From Akkermansiaceae bacterium (GTDB lineage Bacteria > Verrucomicrobiota > Verrucomicrobiia > Verrucomicrobiales > Akkermansiaceae): a stretch of 10,019 nucleotides of DNA. Below, piece after piece: positions 7,320 through 10,019 of this stretch (its first letter is position 1; every line of letters begins with the position of its first letter). The position numbers and the translations under genes are program-made. Under the pieces are notes generated by a model. That model made no database searches and was not told the DNA's origin. It was given only the letters and a program-made list of their open reading frames with translations. The DNA lies in contig JARFPV010000322.1 in assembly GCA_029288115.1 (NCBI GenBank), forward strand, positions 1 to 10,019, given 5' to 3'.

Positions 7320-7337
7320 TGATCTTCAGGATCTTAT
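7312..7337. terminator. Weak hairpin between convergent genes, possible terminator
   Basis: ATAA (7316-7319) and GATC (7321-7324) pair with GATC (7330-7333) and TTAT (7334-7337) around the loop TTCAG, with T7320 bulged. Read on the minus strand the stem is followed by a run of T, which fits a weak intrinsic terminator for the kinase-like gene. It overlaps both stop codons, so it could serve both convergent genes. The stem is AT-rich and short, hence low confidence. Confidence 0.25.
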
Positions 7338-8530
7338 CCGCGCCTGATTTCCGATCCCTTAAAGCGCACCATGATGCGGAAAACCTTTTTCTTCCGACAC
7401 GTTATTTTGCCCGTTTCGAGATCAAAATGATCTGGGATATCCACACGATGGATATCAACAGAGGCAAAAAATCCGCGCTCGGAAAAAACATCGATCAATA
7501 TGCCTAGTGCAGTTGGGTTTTCTAACAATTTATCTTCTGAATTTACATGAGCCCTGCCGGAAATTGCGTGCGGCTTGACGATAGGCATCATTTTATTCTC
7601 AATCAAATGAACGACTTCTTTGAAAAGTTCAGGATGTTCAAGCCGGTATCGGTCAATTCGGTAAACTAGGTCCCGTCGGGCGTGTTTGATGATTTCCCCT
7701 GCGACGGGCAGGTTGCGCAGTGCATCGTAGGTGCGGGGGTCAAGTTCGAGAGAACTCTGGTATTCTAATTCCTGGAGAATCTTCTCTCGCACAGCATCGA
7801 GAGGCAGCTGTGCGTTGATGAAGTGGTAGTGAAAAATCTGTTTCAGGGAAAGCAAGGCGCCATAGGTCTTTTCCTTGAATGTGCGGTAACGATTGCGGGC
7901 GAGCTCCTCGTTGGTGTCAGTTGGGCGTTCTTCGAGTAAATCACCTTCACCACTCCGTTTCACTTCCTCGTTATGTGCGATGACTTCGCGCCCTCGCTTG
8001 AGCTGCCGCGCGATACTTTCAGACTCGTCCACAAACAGCACCATGATATGGTAGATCGGCTGCTTGAAGTGAACTTTCAGTGGGGTGTCCTGGAACGCAC
8101 GGCGTAGTGACACCATCTTATCGTAGAGCATTTTGATGCATTCAACCTGCACTTTCGTGCGAGGAAATCCGTCGAGCACGACGCCTTCACGATACTGCGG
8201 GTCAAGCATTTCACGGAACAGGATGTCGACAACTTCACGATCGCCCACCATGTGACCTTCGGCTTTGAGCGCCTGCATTTGTGGAGTGTCTAGTAATGAG
8301 CTGACAACGATCGGGGGCGCAATGATATCACGGACCTTGCGAATATAGTTAGTATTGGTTCCCTTGCCGGATCCAGGAGCACCACCGAGCAGAATGATTT
8401 CCTTGGGGAAACGCATGTTTTCCCTACCTCGCTCGGTTCGAAGGCTGTCCCAGACGGAGTTGAAAATGAGGTGGGCATCCTTGACCTCAAGGTCAGGACT
8501 TTTCTTCGGGGCTGGTTCTGGCGCGCTCAC
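7334..8530 (-). CDS. Adenylate kinase-like nucleoside monophosphate kinase with long C-terminal extension
   Basis: A 398-residue cytoplasmic protein whose residues about 42-260 resemble adenylate kinase. The P-loop is GGAPGSGKGTNT (about 49-60), and the NMP-binding region carries VVSSLLDTP and GHMVGDREVV. VVLDGFPRT (about 117-125) is the standard adenylate kinase signature. A lid-like segment with GREVIAHNEEV and RPTDTNEELARNRYRTFKE supplies the basic residues expected to bind phosphates. Adenylate kinases are normally near 215 residues; here about 40 extra residues precede the P-loop and about 130 follow the kinase part. The C-terminal part (KNEMM-like helix, KPHAISGRAHV, then a strand-rich end) matches nothing I can name. 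The GTG start at 8530 gives a Pro/Lys-rich N-terminus without a Shine-Dalgarno. It follows the DUF4202 gene by 50 bp on the same strand, probably in one operon. Nucleotide specificity is unknown, and a dedicated housekeeping adk probably lies elsewhere. Confidence 0.82.
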   Translation of the reverse strand: MSAPEPAPKKSPDLEVKDAHLIFNSVWDSLRTERGRENMRFPKEIILLGGAPGSGKGTNTNYIRKVRDIIAPPIVVSSLLDTPQMQALKAEGHMVGDREVVDILFREMLDPQYREGVVLDGFPRTKVQVECIKMLYDKMVSLRRAFQDTPLKVHFKQPIYHIMVLFVDESESIARQLKRGREVIAHNEEVKRSGEGDLLEERPTDTNEELARNRYRTFKEKTYGALLSLKQIFHYHFINAQLPLDAVREKILQELEYQSSLELDPRTYDALRNLPVAGEIIKHARRDLVYRIDRYRLEHPELFKEVVHLIENKMMPIVKPHAISGRAHVNSEDKLLENPTALGILIDVFSERGFFASVDIHRVDIPDHFDLETGKITCRKKKVFRIMVRFKGSEIRRG

Positions 8531-8580
8531 AGGTGCTTGGTTAGGGGATGGCGGACGGAAAGTCGAGCCTAGAGCGAGTA

Positions 8581-9165
8581 CTAGGCCAATGCCTTATCGA
8601 GGATTTGTTGAGCTTCCATAGAATAGTCGAGACTCAATGCTGCTTGCTGCCCCCGTTTGCTCATCTTTTCCCAGGTTTTTTGGACGATACGGATCATCTT
8701 TTCTTCGTCAGTCGATTCAATCAGATCATCGAACTGGTATTTCAGGAACACAATGCAGAGTGCGTCTTCGAGAGTCTGGCATTCGGGATCGGTCTGCAGG
8801 TCTTTCTTTAAATTCAATGACTTAACTCGTTCGATGATTGCATCCGGACAGTCGATATCTTCCAGGATTTCGCCGGCCTTTGCAGCGTGGTGATGTTTCA
8901 GGCCTTCACGCCATTTCAAGTAGCCTACACGCCCCATCGGCTGGCTGTTACGGGGCACCTCCCAGCGGCAAATGTGCTGACAGCGTGCTGCGAGTAACAG
9001 GGGTAGCGAGGCGTCAGGGTCAAGCGACAGAACTTCTTCGGTCAGTCGTTCCGCAAACACAAGTTCCTTTGGCCGTGATGCGCCATCGACATTAATCTGA
9101 TTTGGATCCTGCTCGTTTACAGCATCAAATTTGGAATACGCGCGTTGTAAAAGCTCCTCGTTCAT
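8581..9165 (-). CDS. DUF4202 family protein
   Basis: A 194-residue soluble, mostly helical protein matching DUF4202, a family shared by bacteria and some fungi with no settled function. Recognisable blocks are RAYSKFDAVNEQDPN at the N-terminus, LVFAERLTEEVLSLDP, LLLAARCQHICRWEVPR (residues about 57-72), GRVGYLKWREGLKHHHAAKAGEIL (78-101), VKSLNLKKDLQTDPE and TLEDALCIVFLKYQF (131-145). The pattern of His64, the His91-93 cluster and the ED pair at 133-134 resembles the metal ligands of HD-type phosphohydrolases, an inference only. ATG 9165 is chosen because the family's conserved start falls there; a TTG at 9201 would add 12 residues and run through a perfect hairpin. It lies upstream of the kinase-like gene on the same strand, which suggests a nucleotide-related link. 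It is divergent from the RluA gene. Confidence 0.88.
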   Translation of the reverse strand: MNEELLQRAYSKFDAVNEQDPNQINVDGASRPKELVFAERLTEEVLSLDPDASLPLLLAARCQHICRWEVPRNSQPMGRVGYLKWREGLKHHHAAKAGEILEDIDCPDAIIERVKSLNLKKDLQTDPECQTLEDALCIVFLKYQFDDLIESTDEEKMIRIVQKTWEKMSKRGQQAALSLDYSMEAQQILDKALA

Positions 9166-9185
9166 GCCGCTCAGACTGAATGATC

Positions 9186-9203
9186 GATTGCCTCGGGGCA
9201 ATC
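9186..9203. repeat. Perfect inverted repeat in divergent intergenic region
   Basis: GATTGCC (9186-9192) and GGCAATC (9197-9203) are perfect reverse complements separated by TCGG, giving a 7-bp stem with a four-base loop. It sits between the DUF4202 start (9165, minus) and the RluA start (9224, plus). It could be an operator, a leader hairpin in either transcript, or a terminator for something unseen; neither flank carries a convincing T run. Confidence 0.5.
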
Positions 9204-9223
9204 ATCATTTCTTGCACAGGTAG

Positions 9224-9892
9224 ATGCAATTCGTCATAACCCTCGCGATGTCCGCAACACCACTACTGGAAATTCTGCACACCGACCCCGCATTTGTCGT
9301 GGTCAACAAGGTGAGCGGCATGCTTGCAGTGCCGGGTAGGGGAGCCGATAAGGTGGATAGCGTTGCCGATCGCGTTAGACGAATGTTTCCCGGCTGTATT
9401 GAGCAGCCTGCAGTTCATCGGCTGGATATGGACACCTCTGGCCTGATGGTGGTGGCGCTCACAGCGGAGGCGCATCGACACCTTTCGCGTCAGTTTCACG
9501 AACGGCAGACAAAAAAAAGATACATTGCGTTGTTAGAAGGTGTGTTGGAACAGGATGGGGGAACCATCGAGCTGCCATTCCGTTTGGATGTTGAGAACCG
9601 CCCCATCCAGATCTACGACGAGGTGCACGGAAAAATGGGAACCACGCACTGGAGGAAGATTGCGGTTGAAGGCGCTCAGACGCGTGTGGAGTTCATCCCG
9701 GTGACCGGTAGAACCCATCAGCTTCGACTGCATGCATATCATGAGAAAGGTCTCGGTATCCCGATCGTCGGTGACCCGTTTTATGGTAATGGCACAGGTC
9801 CAGGCCAACTCAAGTTGCATGCCTGTGAACTGACATTTACGCATCCGGGTTCGGGCGAAATGCTGACATTTCAGAGTGATCCGGATTTTTGA
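9224..9892 (+). CDS. rluA: RluA-family pseudouridine synthase
   Basis: A 222-residue RNA-modifying enzyme that converts uridine to pseudouridine in tRNA and/or 23S rRNA. It matches small RluA-type proteins across its length. EILHTDPAFVVVNKVSGMLAVPGR forms the N-terminal block. The catalytic motif is HRLDMDTSGL with nucleophile Asp68, and RQFHERQTKKRYIALLEG follows. VTGRTHQLRLHA supplies the conserved substrate-handling motif, and IVGDPFYGN and LHACELTFTHP close the domain; the protein ends in DPDF, as RluA does. There is no S4 domain, again as in RluA rather than RluC or RluD. E. coli RluA modifies tRNA position 32 and 23S rRNA 746; the same sites here are inferred. Start is ATG 9224 or more probably ATG 9248 (residue 9, MSATPLLEIL), since 9224 adds eight unconserved residues. 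Confidence 0.88.
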   Translation: MQFVITLAMSATPLLEILHTDPAFVVVNKVSGMLAVPGRGADKVDSVADRVRRMFPGCIEQPAVHRLDMDTSGLMVVALTAEAHRHLSRQFHERQTKKRYIALLEGVLEQDGGTIELPFRLDVENRPIQIYDEVHGKMGTTHWRKIAVEGAQTRVEFIPVTGRTHQLRLHAYHEKGLGIPIVGDPFYGNGTGPGQLKLHACELTFTHPGSGEMLTFQSDPDF

Positions 9893-9946
9893 GTTCCATG
9901 TGGACGCTGATATAGATGGTGGCGCGATTGTGCCGAACGACAGGGG

Positions 9947-10019
9947 TTACGCATTGTGCTGACGTAACTGCCGCGTCAGAACAGTCGCAAGTGCAAGCAG
10001 CACAGCACTCGTCCATAGG
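9947..10019 (-). CDS. Possible 3' end of a membrane protein gene, partial
   Basis: On the minus strand a frame enters from the right edge and ends at TAA (9949-9947). Its 23 visible residues (LWTSAVLLALATVLTRQLRQ followed by HNA) read like a last transmembrane helix with a short basic tail, the usual ending of a polytopic inner-membrane protein. It would be convergent with the RluA gene, leaving 54 bases between stops. Only 73 bases are visible, so this is a suggestion from composition; no family can be named. Confidence 0.35.
   Translation of the reverse strand, partial: LWTSAVLLALATVLTRQLRQHNA

Noticed and set aside
9959..9979. CTGACG...CGTCAG hairpin near the right edge as an rluA terminator
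   Set aside because: No T run follows, and it probably lies inside the 3' end of a minus-strand gene.

Overview
The window looks like chromosomal DNA from a free-living Gram-negative bacterium, most likely Verrucomicrobiota or a close PVC relative. That placement is inferred from gene content: a DUF1080 lipoprotein, an adenylate-kinase-like protein with a long C-terminal extension beside a DUF4202 protein, a TMEM43 homologue, many lipobox signal peptides, and start codons that mostly lack a Shine-Dalgarno sequence. No marker gene fixes the taxonomy. The window is almost fully coding, with no rRNA, tRNA, CRISPR array or transposase recognised.

Layout. (1) Positions 3-2837, plus strand: the 3' end of a TPMT-family methyltransferase, a lipoprotein with a permuted papain-like (YiiX/NlpC-P60) fold, and a lipoprotein of the phospholipase D/cardiolipin synthase family. 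The last two overlap by ATGA and are probably translated together. (2) Positions 2838-5133, minus strand: a methyltransferase, a TMEM43-family membrane protein and a CAP-domain lipoprotein. The CAP gene probably starts at a TTG two bases after the TMEM43 stop, and its own stop abuts the stop of the convergent PLD gene. (3) Positions 5222-7319, plus strand: a DUF1080 lipoprotein followed by a secreted thioredoxin-like protein whose frame is interrupted by one in-frame TGA. (4) Positions 7334-9165, minus strand: DUF4202, then the kinase-like gene. (5) Positions 9224-9892, plus strand: an RluA pseudouridine synthase. A possible gene end lies at the right edge on the minus strand.

The most notable feature is the gene at 6057-7319. 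Its thioredoxin-like domain continues in the same frame straight through TGA at 6306-6308, the TGA directly follows a cysteine codon at the expected redox site, and an RNA stem-loop resembling a bacterial SECIS lies just downstream. I read it as a probable selenoprotein with a Cys-Sec pair, which ordinary gene calling would split into two hypothetical proteins. A nonsense mutation is the main alternative.

Functionally, much of the window is about the cell envelope: four predicted lipoproteins, one multi-pass membrane protein and one secreted redox protein. The remainder is housekeeping (RNA modification, nucleotide kinase-like) and small-molecule methylation.
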